Assembly (NCBI GenBank): GCA_033675265.1 | Contig: JAUJYZ010001097.1 | Span: forward strand, 23,501 to 87,500 | Length of the DNA stretch: 64,000 nt | DNA from: Actinostola sp. cb2023 | Lineage: Eukaryota > Cnidaria > Anthozoa > Actiniaria > Actinostolidae | Reading direction: 5' to 3' | Shown: positions 11,801 to 20,900 of the stretch, in pieces | Position numbering within the stretch: the stretch's first letter is position 1 | How the letters are laid out: each line of letters opens with the position of its first letter | Made by a program: the position numbers and the translations under genes | Notes under the pieces: generated by a model | Told to the model about the DNA's origin: nothing | Database searches by the model: none | The model's input: only the letters and a program-made list of their open reading frames with translations

Positions 11801-13426
11801 AGTAGAATACGTCACTGAACACATGATGATTGACAATCAAGATGGTGATGATGATAATGATTAATGATGGTGGTGGTGGTGATGATGATGATGATGATTG
11901 ATAATGGTCGAAGATGGTGGTGGTGATGATAATCATTGATGATGGTGGAGATGATGATGATAATGATTGATGATGGTGATGGTGGTGGTGATGATGGTGA
12001 TGGTGGTCGTGATGATGATGGTGGTCGATGATGATAATGATTGGCGATGGTGGTGGTGGTGGTGATGATGATGGTGGTGATGATGATAATGATTGATGAT
12101 GGTGGTGGTGATGATGACTGATGATTGATGATGATGGTGGTGTGGTGATGATGATAATGATGATTGATAATGAAGATGGTGGTGATGATGATAATGATTG
12201 GTGGTGGTGGAGATGATGATGATGGTGGTCGATGATGGTGGTGTTGATGATAATGATGATGATGGTGGTCGTGATGATGATAATTCATAATGATCGATGA
12301 TGATGTCATCTTACTGTATACTTATTTCTATTATCTTCATGTTCTATTCACGAAGGCAAGGTCTGAAGAATTACAATATCATCAAGAAATCGGGAGTATT
12401 TCACAAGACATCCACCATCAATATGGCGGCCAGTAATGTCAGGGATCCAAACAGCATCGTCTTATTGATGGATCTTCATTTACGATATCCGTCTAATTTA
12501 TTTGACAAGATTCGAAAAGTTAGTATAGAGTATTTGCAAGACCAAATTAAGTATATCAGTAGGGCTAGTTTTTCAGCTAATTAAAGTGTTATTCGAGTAG
12601 TGGAACCATCATTATTGCCACATACCATATATGGACGTTTATTTCCCAATAAGGAAATTTGGCAGATAAAAAAAATCACTTATTTCAGGAAAGTTACATA
12701 CCATATATTTGGAATGTTTTACCAAATTAGGAAATACGCTGGCAAATTAATATACATCCACTTTTCTCCAGGGAATTGAAGTACGTCAATATTTCTAATG
12801 CCAAATATGGGATCGTTACCAAATAAGGAAGCAGGATAGTATAGGCAAACGAGCTGGAAATCGATAGCTATATCCATATATGGAATTTTGTTACCAAATA
12901 AGGAATTACGTCAGGAAAACCAACATCACTTCGCAAAAGGAATTTTATGATATAAGACAGTCCAGTCAGTGAACTGATCGTTTTTTGTTTTGTTGAAGCA
13001 CACGATTCAAGGAAAATTGGCCTTTTCTCCGATTCTACTGCGACTCATGCACTGTGGAAGACCCGAAACAAAACATCTACACTCCAGTGGATTCTGGGAA
13101 TCTCTGGGTTTTGGCATTTTCAGTAAGTATACGTCCGCCATTTTGAAAATAGCCAGAAGAGAGGGCCCTGGGGACGAGGTTGATTTGGCCAGAGCAAAGG
13201 GTTTCTAACATATAGAAACTGTATTTTTAAACTCTATTTTCAGGTATCTACAAGTCTGACTGGGATACCTTTGGTGGAATGAACGAGAAGGACTTTAAGA
13301 ATAAATGGGGAGGGGAGGACTGGGAGATGGTGGACAGAGTCTTAGCCAAGGGAATCGAAATCGAGAAACTCCGACTACCGGGATTATCATTTTTATCATG
13401 ACAAAAAAGGAATGTGGAATGTGTGA
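5837..13426 (+). CDS. B4GALNT3: Beta-1,4-N-acetylgalactosaminyltransferase, B4GALNT3/4-like, two apparent frameshifts
   Basis: Homologues are type II Golgi enzymes that add GalNAc to GlcNAc, forming LacdiNAc. Exons read as 5837-7060, 11194-11550, 12356-12518, 12999-13122 and 13244-13426, all with GT-AG borders. A 5' UTR exon border (TTATTTCTTCAG) precedes the start at 5813. Residues about 23-46 are a signal anchor. About 85-250 resemble a PA14 domain ([13 protein letters not shown]). Exons 2-5 carry the transferase fold, with [18 protein letters not shown] (DxH in place of DxD) and WGGEDWE. Two breaks occur, each equal to one extra base: in the A run at 6848-6852, and near 13376-13381. Without a correction there, translation stops at 13399-13401 and loses the conserved [11 protein letters not shown] end. 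The corrected length is about 682 residues, shorter than human B4GALNT3/4 (about 1000). It is either an assembly-damaged gene or a young pseudogene. B4GALNT3 and B4GALNT4 cannot be told apart here. Confidence 0.85.
7061..7869. other. Intron 1 of the glycosyltransferase, left part
   Basis: This AT-rich intron sequence starts at the GTAAGT donor. It includes one copy (about 7098-7180) of a small inverted-repeat element with AAATTCTCC and GATCACAAGT, also found at 17688-17775, 30799-30890 and 39911-39960. No other structure was recognised. Confidence 0.5.
7874..7912 (-). ncRNA. Hammerhead-like ribozyme motif, left terminus
   Basis: Read on the minus strand: ACC, then CTGAAGA, an extra A, a seven-base stem GACGGAC/GTCCGCC with a CAA loop and one mismatch, GAAA, CGTC and GGT. 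This is the order of a type I hammerhead with a minimal stem III. The cleavage point would follow the GTC, between 7877 and 7876. The extra A between the CUGANGA core and stem II departs from the strict consensus. Confidence 0.55.
7935..9930 (-). repeat. 89-bp satellite derived from the retroelement
   Basis: About 22 units of 89 bases run head to tail, each with AATGCTTTATCTAAGAAGGG and TTGTTGTTACTAATGACTC. Read on the minus strand the unit corresponds to the C-terminal codons of the Penelope-like frame ([17 protein letters not shown]). Because 89 is not a multiple of three, coding is lost from unit to unit. Units vary at a few fixed sites (GCGCAT or GCACAT; GAGG or GGGG). There are irregular joints near 8640, 9290-9390 and 9600. 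Confidence 0.9.
10361..10399 (+). ncRNA. Hammerhead-like ribozyme motif, right terminus
   Basis: The plus strand reads TCC, CTGAAGA (10364-10370), an extra A, GACGGAC (10372-10378), TAA, GTCCGCC (10382-10388), GAAA (10389-10392), CGTC (10393-10396) and GGA. Stem I is TCC with GGA, against ACC with GGT in the other copy, a compensated change. It lies right after the stop of the terminal retroelement frame. Activity cannot be judged from sequence alone. Confidence 0.55.
10440..11050. mobile_element. Possible inverted-repeat element with 16-bp internal repeats
   Basis: CCAGAGCTGGACCCGCTTTT near 10442 is matched by an imperfect complement, AAAAGTGGGTCCAGTTCTGG, near 11026. Inside, CAATAGGGACCATACT is repeated five times at 10468-10550. 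No open frame is recognisable. It sits in the same intron as the Penelope-like element. Confidence 0.45.
11551..12300. repeat. GAT/GGT trinucleotide-rich satellite in intron 2
   Basis: About 750 bases of GATGAT, GGTGGT and TGATAATGATTGATGATGG blocks fill nearly all of intron 2 of the glycosyltransferase, starting directly at the donor. Long histidine- or isoleucine-rich frames on the minus strand are artefacts of this composition. Confidence 0.9.
12614..12935. repeat. Diverged repeats with two CArG-type decamers
   Basis: Four or five degenerate units in intron 3 of the glycosyltransferase contain CCATATATGG-like and CCAAATAAGGAA-like blocks. CCATATATGG itself, a consensus SRF (CArG) site, occurs at 12625-12634 and 12874-12883. 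Function is unproven. Confidence 0.45.
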
Positions 13427-13442
13427 AGTTGATACGATAAAT

Positions 13443-13612
13443 AGAGGTTATTAGTCGGTTAAGTATCTAGTGATATGGCTGTGTATCAGGGCTGTGTGTT
13501 TTTACGAGTCACGGAGATTTTGGCGAGCCTTAGGCGAGCGGCCAAAATACAAGTGACGAGTAAAAATTCACAGCCGTATCGTATATCAGATACTTAGCCG
13601 ACTAATAAGTCG
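13443..13612. mobile_element. Foldback element
   Basis: TTATTAGTCGGTTAAGTATC near 13449 pairs with GATACTTAGCCGACTAATAA near 13589. The arms extend inward through CAGCCGTATC and ACTCGTCACTTG-like segments. It follows the glycosyltransferase gene directly and has no coding content. Confidence 0.6.
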
Positions 13613-13645
13613 TTTAACATCAGTTTACTTCTGCAAAGAAATAAA

Positions 13646-13890
13646 AACTTAAGCAAAAAATCATAGAGTATTTCACTGAAAAAGACTAAAATTATATGAA
13701 GAAAAAAAAATCAGCGCGCTCTCGATGGCGAGATGATGGCGTCAGTAGCGCGCGCACTTCAACTAAAATTTTATTTAAAAACACAAGGAAAGCCATTTGA
13801 ATGTTACTAGCCTGATACGACGTCACGTCAGGCCTATTCGAGCCTATTCGAGCGCCTGATATGACGCCGTATCACACGCATTCTTTGCAG
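13646..13890. repeat. Dispersed GC-box repeat, copy 1 of 3
   Basis: The block contains GAGTATTTCACTGAAAAAG, a GCGCGCTC stretch, GATGGCGTCAGTAGCGCGCG and GCCATTTGAATGTTACTAGC. The same order recurs at 14790-14990, and part of it at 15220-15335. The copies are direct repeats separated by unrelated foldback elements. Confidence 0.65.
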
Positions 13891-13908
13891 AAGTAATATG
13901 TACTTATT

Positions 13909-14142
13909 AGAGAGATTTAGCAAACACGACGCAACGTGAAAACACGACGTTAGATGACGAATACATCACATATGGTCATTGCGTGACTACCGTGACAACG
14001 TCGCGACGTCAAGTTCACGACGCCATTTCACTTGTTTTCACGTCCCCTTCATGACGTTGAAGACGCCAACGGTCGTTTCACAGTTATTCATCAGCGCGCG
14101 CGCCGTCCTCTTTCACGTCGCGTCGTGTTTGCTAAATCTCTC

Positions 14143-14143
<1 letters not shown>
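13909..14143. mobile_element. 235-bp MITE with about 24-bp terminal inverted repeats
   Basis: It starts AGAGAGATTTAGCAAACACG and ends with the complement. The interior is rich in ACGTCG and CGACGTC words that also pair loosely. ATT flanks both ends and could be a target-site duplication. No transposase is present. Confidence 0.65.
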
Positions 14144-14182
<39 letters not shown>

Positions 14183-14510
14183 TCAAGGTCATGCCGTACG
14201 GAACGAACGCAGCGAGGTCCATACAAATGACCAAGAGCCAAATATATTCCCGTACGGCCCGACCTAACTCAGTCAATAAGCATTTTATCACATGACCCAC
14301 AGTTTTAGCTACAAAAAGGGATGAAAAATCCCTGCAAAACAAATAAATATAGCGCGCGCAAACGATGTAAACATCGAGTAGGGCCGGATGGGTTTTTCCG
14401 GCCCGCTCGAGCAAAGCCGTCCGGCCCCCATATGCATCACGTGACTTTTTCCGAAGGCTATTTTAGAGCGCGCGAGCAGGGCAGTACGGGTCATGTGATA
14501 AATGATAATT
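14144..14510. mobile_element. Two adjoining foldback elements
   Basis: The first (14144-14277) has arms ATTGACTGAGT...GGCCGGACGGGAA with the complement ending CTCAGTCAAT. The second (about 14280-14505) is bounded by TTTATCACATGACCC and its complement GGGTCATGTGATAAA. Both contain CG-rich GGCCGG and GCGCGCG words. No gene is seen. Confidence 0.55.
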
Positions 14511-14789
14511 AAATTTAATATTATATAATAAATACATTATTTTATATTATGAAGATATATATTCTATGTTCAGTTTTGTTTTGCAAATTTTAAACAACAC
14601 AATTGCAAAGTATTTCTATTTATCAAATGAATTAAAGCAAATTATATGTGTTGGAAAGAAAGTGATAATAAATTGTTGAAACGCTCAGAAACTCTTTAGC
14701 TCTGCTATATCCCGAAGCGCTTGCAGTATGCATTATTATCTAGCCGGAGGGTTTTCAAAGCAGTCATCTTGTGGAGCAGGAACACTGAA

Positions 14790-15335
14790 AAATTATAGAG
14801 TATTTCACTGAAAAAGAAGCTTGATCATGAAAAGACCAAACTTTGAAGAAGAAAAAAACAGCGCGCGCTCGATGGCGTGATGATGGCGTCAGTAGCGCGC
14901 GCACTTAACTAAAGTTGTATTCAAAAACACAACAAGGAAAGCCATTTGAATGTTACTAGCCTGATATGGCAATTCTTTGCAGAATTAAATGGTAATTTCT
15001 AATATTAACCCCACCAACGACTTATAAAGAAATATAGTGCTCAAAATACTACATACTTCACCAACAAACATCACTGAATAGTTGTTATATTTGTAATTAT
15101 TATATAATCAAGTCAATATCCGCGCGCTCTGAGGATTGGCTGAAAACTGTGCTTTATCAGAGAACGGAGCACGGTTTGATGACGCTATTTTTCGGCTGTT
15201 TGGTTTGATCCATAATTCTGAAGAAAACAAACCAAGCGCGCGCGCGCTTGATGGCGTAACTGGCGTCAGTAGCGCGCGCACTTCACTCTATTACTTCACA
15301 TAATAAAATGTTATTCAAAAACACAACAGAATCCT
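14790..15335. repeat. Dispersed GC-box repeat, copies 2 and 3
   Basis: 14790-14990 repeats most of 13646-13890, and 15220-15335 repeats its centre (GCGCGCGCTTGATGGCG and GGCGTCAGTAGCGCGCG). Between them, near 15120, lies GCGCGCTCTGAGGATTGGCT, one instance of a motif that recurs around foldback elements in this window. Confidence 0.6.
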
Positions 15336-15375
15336 CAACTTTCTTGCCCTTTTTCTCATCATTCTATATAATAAA

Positions 15376-15543
15376 GCAAATAGAACAGCTTTTTCCGTGC
15401 TCCGTTCAGTAATACAGCACTCAGGAAGTGCCGAGAGCACTCAAGAAGTGTGGAGAGCACTCGCCACGGCTCGTGCTCTCCCTACACTTTTTCGGGCTCT
15501 CGTCACTTCCTTGAACGGAGCACGGAAAAAGCTGTTCTATTTG
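15376..15543. mobile_element. Foldback element bounded by AAATAGAACAGC
   Basis: AAATAGAACAGCTTTTTCCG pairs with the complement ending at 15543. The centre has repeated GAGAGCACTC words. Elements of the same build, with AATAGAA ends and a hairpin core, are seen at 55505-55677 and 55747-55908. Confidence 0.65.
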
Positions 15544-15868
15544 TTAAGTGAACGCTGTGAGTTGTAACAATTGATAATTATATAAAGAAGACAATAATAT
15601 AATATTTATGAACGAATTTTAAAATGTAGAATAAGGATGATATGAAAATACTTATTTTCGCGCGTGCTATGTGCAGATTTAGAGCACGTGGAGACTGAAC
15701 ACGAGAGAAGTGAGTATGGAGTGCATAGCGGACAAGTTTTCTATATTTCTTTTATAAAATACAATTATGATTTTAAGGCAAGTTTTCAATTTTGTTCGTT
15801 ACAAAGATGTTTGAATATCTGCGCGCGTGTGCTGTGTGTTCATGATCATAAAACGCGACATATATACC

Positions 15869-16139
15869 TAATTACATAATCGTTGTCGGGTTGAAAATCA
15901 TAAATCATAGAAGCTGAGACCGCAAGGATGGATGGGAAATCAGTTCATGACCTGCATTACATGCAGATATATTCAATGTTCTCGTAGTTTTGAAGATATA
16001 TGAGCTATTTAACTAAGATCCTACAAGTCTGGATAAAAAGGTCGATCATTTGACGGTGTTATTTGAGAGTTTTAATTTCCCAGAATTCCTTTTGGTCATA
16101 GCTTTCATGATTTTCAATCCGACAACGATTATGCAATTA
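15869..16139. mobile_element. 271-bp MITE with about 35-bp terminal inverted repeats
   Basis: TAATTACATAATCGTTGTCG at the left pairs with the complement at the right. The arms continue through TTGAAAATCAT. The flanks are similar (TATATACC and GCTATATACC). No coding capacity. Confidence 0.65.
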
Positions 16140-16206
16140 GCTATATACCTATTTCAATAAAAGTTGTCGAGGATAGACTATCAGTCTATATGGGCAATAG
16201 GTTATA

Positions 16207-16398
16207 CGATGTTCCAAGACCGAACTGCATTATGGTAACAGCTTGAATAGTTAAAAAGGTATGAAAGCCTGTATGATATCGTACCTATTTCAATTTCAAC
16301 ATGCCAAGACAAATTTTGAATCGAATTTTATGAAATATTTCTGGCGTACATGCCGTTCAAGCTGTTACCATAATGCAGTTCGGTCTTGGAACGACGTA
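16207..16398. mobile_element. Foldback element with 42-bp arms
   Basis: ATGTTCCAAGACCGAACTGC at the left and its complement at the right give arms of about 42 bases with almost no mismatch, around a 100-base spacer. It lies about 360 bases upstream of the ACAA2 start codon. Confidence 0.7.
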
Positions 16399-16399
16399 T

Positions 16400-16755
16400 A
16401 TTAGTCCGTACCGACACAGCTGAAGAATTTATGCACAGTAAACCCCAGTAACTCGATCGATCGCTCCCCGAACGCGCTAATATTTCAATTTTCATACCAT
16501 AAAATGTACCCACTCTAAAAAAAGGGATTTCGCTTGACAAACCCCTAAAATATACCGGATCGCCGATTTCAAACCCTAAAAAAATTGGATCACTCCTACC
16601 ATGGCGCTCCAATAAAACTAATAAACCCTGTATTGGTCTCCCTGTGTTATATTTTCCTGCCTGGTCACTCAGCTCAGCTGAACTTTCAACCAGTGCAAAG
16701 TTCAAAAAGTATTTTTCCATTTTTTGTCTTTCCACTCTCCGAGTTCTCCAACAAA
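16400..16755 (+). promoter_or_regulatory. Probable ACAA2 promoter and 5' UTR
   Basis: This stretch between the last foldback element and the ACAA2 start codon carries no TATA box that I can support. It includes a segment ACTCGATCGATCGCTCCCCG and several AAAACCC/AAACCCTAAA words that may belong to another repeat. The transcription start cannot be placed by eye. Confidence 0.3.
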
Positions 16756-17922
16756 ATGGCTCTTTCTAGACCTATATACATTGTTGCTGCCAAGAGGACG
16801 GCCTTTGGGGCATTTGGTGGTAAATTAAAAGGACTTTCAGCTACGATTTTAGGCGAAAAGGCAGCCGTTGCTGCGCTAGACGCTGGTAAAGTTGATCCTG
16901 CCATTGTAGACCATGTGATCTTTGGTAACGTTATACAGGTACGTGTAGACTATTGGTGTTTGAAATATATACAGTTATATAGTAATGGTAATCAGTCTTT
17001 AGAATCAGTGTTGGTCTGTTTGATCGCTTTTTTTAGCAATTTTTTACGTACAATTACAGCTTATTAACGTCACGCGTGACCAGTAATTCGAACATTTGAA
17101 ATCAACATTTCAAACAGACCACTAAATATTTTCTCAAAATCGTTCATAAAATTAAAATTAAATTGGATGAAAATTTGTGCCAGCTAAGCCTACATACTCT
17201 GCAATCACAACAGCCCGAGTAAACAGATATCTGATACTTTTTTCTTATTTTGCATTCGTGGAGATTTGATTTTTCTGTCTGAATGTTCGAGACTCGAGTC
17301 TAGACTTCAAAACTTCATTTGAATGTTCCGATTTACTGGTCACACGTGACGTAAATTAGCTGTAACTACAAATGTACAACGTCATGGTCAATGTGCAGAC
17401 TGAGAGGGGAGAGGTAGGGCAAGGTGTGGGAAGAGCCCTAGAGTTGGCAGTTTGAACATTGTTAGTGGAAGTGTGGGCCCTTCCTTGTACACCACAGTGT
17501 CGGCAATGGGGTGGTTTGGACATATTTGATTGACAGCTGCTTGACCCCACCCTCGGACATTCCATCAAAATGTTCCATTGTTGGTGAACTCTCGACCCTC
17601 CCCCACTCCTCCCCCCTCAAGCTTTACATCATTATTGATAGATAAAGTAGATACTGATACAGATACTGTAAGTTCAGTGCAAGAACATTGTAAGTGATCT
17701 CTGATCAAAATCTAAATTCTCCTGAAGATTCTTTGAATTGACTCTTTGAGAACTTGGATTTTAGTCACTTACACTATTCTTGCCCATACCCTTTCAATCG
17801 CTATTGTCAATTGTGATTATTATAAGCTTAGTGAGAAGAGGGGCAGGTTGAAGGAGGAAAGAGGATCTTGTTACTGGAGTACCTGGACAGAGTAAAACCT
17901 CTTGTGTAAAACCTGACAGTAG

Positions 17923-17956
<34 letters not shown>

Positions 17957-20900
17957 GTAATAGATACAATATGAGAGCCGTAGGCAAGAGTTTGTAAATC
18001 CCATACAGATCGGACGTGAATATTGTATCTTACTTATCGAATCCAACGATGTATAAGTGGATGTTTTACTATAATTTGGATGATAGGAAGCAGTTTGGCC
18101 GAGAAAATCCAAGTTAAAGCTGAATGCAAATGAGGACGATTCTGTATCCGATTTACAGATGTCTGCTACGCTTATGATTTCTATTGTATTTCCCTCATTA
18201 ATTATTCATGAATTCGATAATAATAAATAAAATTTACATAGCGCTTTAACTATTAAAGTAGTCACTTACAAGCAATGATTACTTAGAGGTTCTACTCTAT
18301 TACATGTAGCTATATACTTGTATCTATAGTTAAACTCATCAGCTAAGATGAGGTTCGGATTAGGTGCTCTAATGCCACCACGAGGGATGCACCTATTCCC
18401 GGCAACAAAGGAGGTAACCATGGTAACCATCCATGGTCCACCTGACACCAGACACACTGATAGCAGTCAGTGGAGTTTTATACTTACCTATAATGTTTTT
18501 CATGTTGTTGTGCTTAAGGCATGCTCGCCGCTATGCGGCGTGTCCCCCATGGGACCAATATTAGTCTTATATACCACTCCTTCAAGTGTATTCGTCACTT
18601 GACGCATCCAGTGCATTTCAGTCAGTAGTTCTGTTGTTACGTTTCTGCCAGCTAGTCCCTTAGTTTGCTTTTCCCGCAATTACACTCATTTAGTTCTAGT
18701 TGTACCGTGTCACTTACACATTTAAACAGCCCTAGTTTATTCATATACTCGTTAACTTGTAACTAGTTATCGGTTCATCAACCCTCTACATTGTACACTA
18801 TTACCCTATACTTTGAACACCAATAAACACTGATTTGCTGGATGGCTACCCTCCAACTTGTATTGTCGTTATCACTTAAATATGAAACGTTTTCTATTCG
18901 GCTGAGCGAAGCGAAAGAGAATAGAAATCAGGGCATCTGACAGGTTGCGGGAAAAAAAGTAAAATTGTGCGGGATTTGGGACGTAAATTGTGCGGGAAAA
19001 AACATCGATTGTACAGGAAATTGTGTGGGATTGCGCAATATTTTAAGGTTTCGGTACACATTTCTCCCAGAAAATTGACCCAAAATGTCCAGATCGCTTT
19101 AATTTGAAGGAACAGATATCAGAGAAGGTATTATTTTGATTGATTTCTTTCAAACTCGCAAAATCGAGCCAAAAACAAACCTCAAATTTACACTCAGGAG
19201 AGCGAAACGATCATTGAAGCGAATGGAACGCCTTGGCATTTTTTACAAACTAGAGCCCAGGCTTGCGCAAGCTATGAATGGAATGCCTTGTCATTTTTTT
19301 ACATCTGCTCAAGCCGTTCGAACAAAACAAGGCATTTCTGGACGTGTTTTCGAAGGTAAATGGCATAAAAACCATAGTGATCAAGAGGAATGTCTGTTTT
19401 AATGAAAATTTTCAACAAATTGTGCGGGATTTTGCAGATTTTGAGGAATTGTGCGGGATTGTGCGGGTTTGACCTAATTGTGCGGACCCGCAACCGTGCA
19501 ACCTGTCAGATGCCCTGTATAATACTTACCACCAGGGAGGGGAGAGGGGAGGGTGGGGGCAAAACAGCAAGCACTCCAACACCACGCCATGCCACATGAG
19601 CTAGCCCTGCAGCAAAGCGAGGGCACCCCGCAGCAGCAAGCTGAACCACTGACCAGCATAAATTATCTTATAGAAGTTTATGTTTTATAAATGACAGAGT
19701 GCTTCGGATGCTGCTTATGTAGCTCGTCACATTGGTCTTAAAGCTAAGGTACCTGTATCAACCCCAGCGCTGACTGTTAATAGACTGTGTGGGTCTGGAT
19801 TTCAAGCAATTATTAGTGGAGCACAGGTTTGTTAAGTTATTGATATTCATTGGCTATAGAATACCGAAGTGTGGCATCACGAAAAATATAATTTTCACTT
19901 TGTCAATTTCGAAAGAACATCAATAAAGAAGCTTACACGCTGAATTTGACAGTGATCGGTTAAATAGTGGCTGAGATATGGCCAGTTGAATATGTAGTTT
20001 CCCTCCACAAATCACTGTAATTTCGGCTTGGTTCCTAACGTTACGATGTTCTTTCGAAATTGAGGATCGAAAGTTGACAAAGCGAAAATTCAATTTTTCG
20101 TGACATCACACTTTGGTAACTTTATTGTTGTTAGGCAAGGGGTGGGGATTTGAAAGGCCTCCATGACAGTGGGAGTTGTGATATCACGTGTGAGTATATG
20201 TAATAGATACAATATGAGCAGCCATGAACATTGTATAAGATAATAATACAATCACAAGCAGAAGGTGAGTGATTGTAGATCTTATGCAACAAGGATGCAA
20301 AATTGGGAAAATTGGAAAATTGGAGATGCGACATTGGGAAATCCCAGATAATTGACAATCCACCATTCCTGGTCAATCCATATTTTCCCGATGAATGAAA
20401 GAGTGCTGAAGAAAAACTACAAACCATCCCAGAAATTGTGGAATAGAAAATTATGGTTTCCATTAAATAATATGTCTGTTCTTGTCTGATTGAAGGAAAT
20501 CCTTCTTGGTGAAAGTGATGTAGTTCTTGTCGGTGGAACAGAGAACATGAGCCAAGCACCGTATGCAGTAAGAGATGCAAGGTTTGGTACGAGACTGGGA
20601 CTGGATTTGAAGGTCTGTTATTGTTTATTGTTGTAATCATCATCAACATCATTATCATCATCATTATTGTCATCATCATCATTTCCATCATCATTATTAT
20701 CATCATCATTTCCATCATTATTATCATCATCATTTTCATCATCAGTATTATATAATTGTCATCATTTTCATCATCATTGTGTAATGTCATTTTCATCATC
20801 ATCATTAACACCATTAAAGCAGCCAAGACACACCATTCTTATTGTGCACAATATTGTTGGAAATGATTGCAGCATGCATCAATCTGCATACATATTATTA

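Noticed and set aside
11474..12309. Histidine- and isoleucine-rich minus-strand frames
   Set aside because: They are the complement of the GAT/GGT microsatellite in the glycosyltransferase intron 2.
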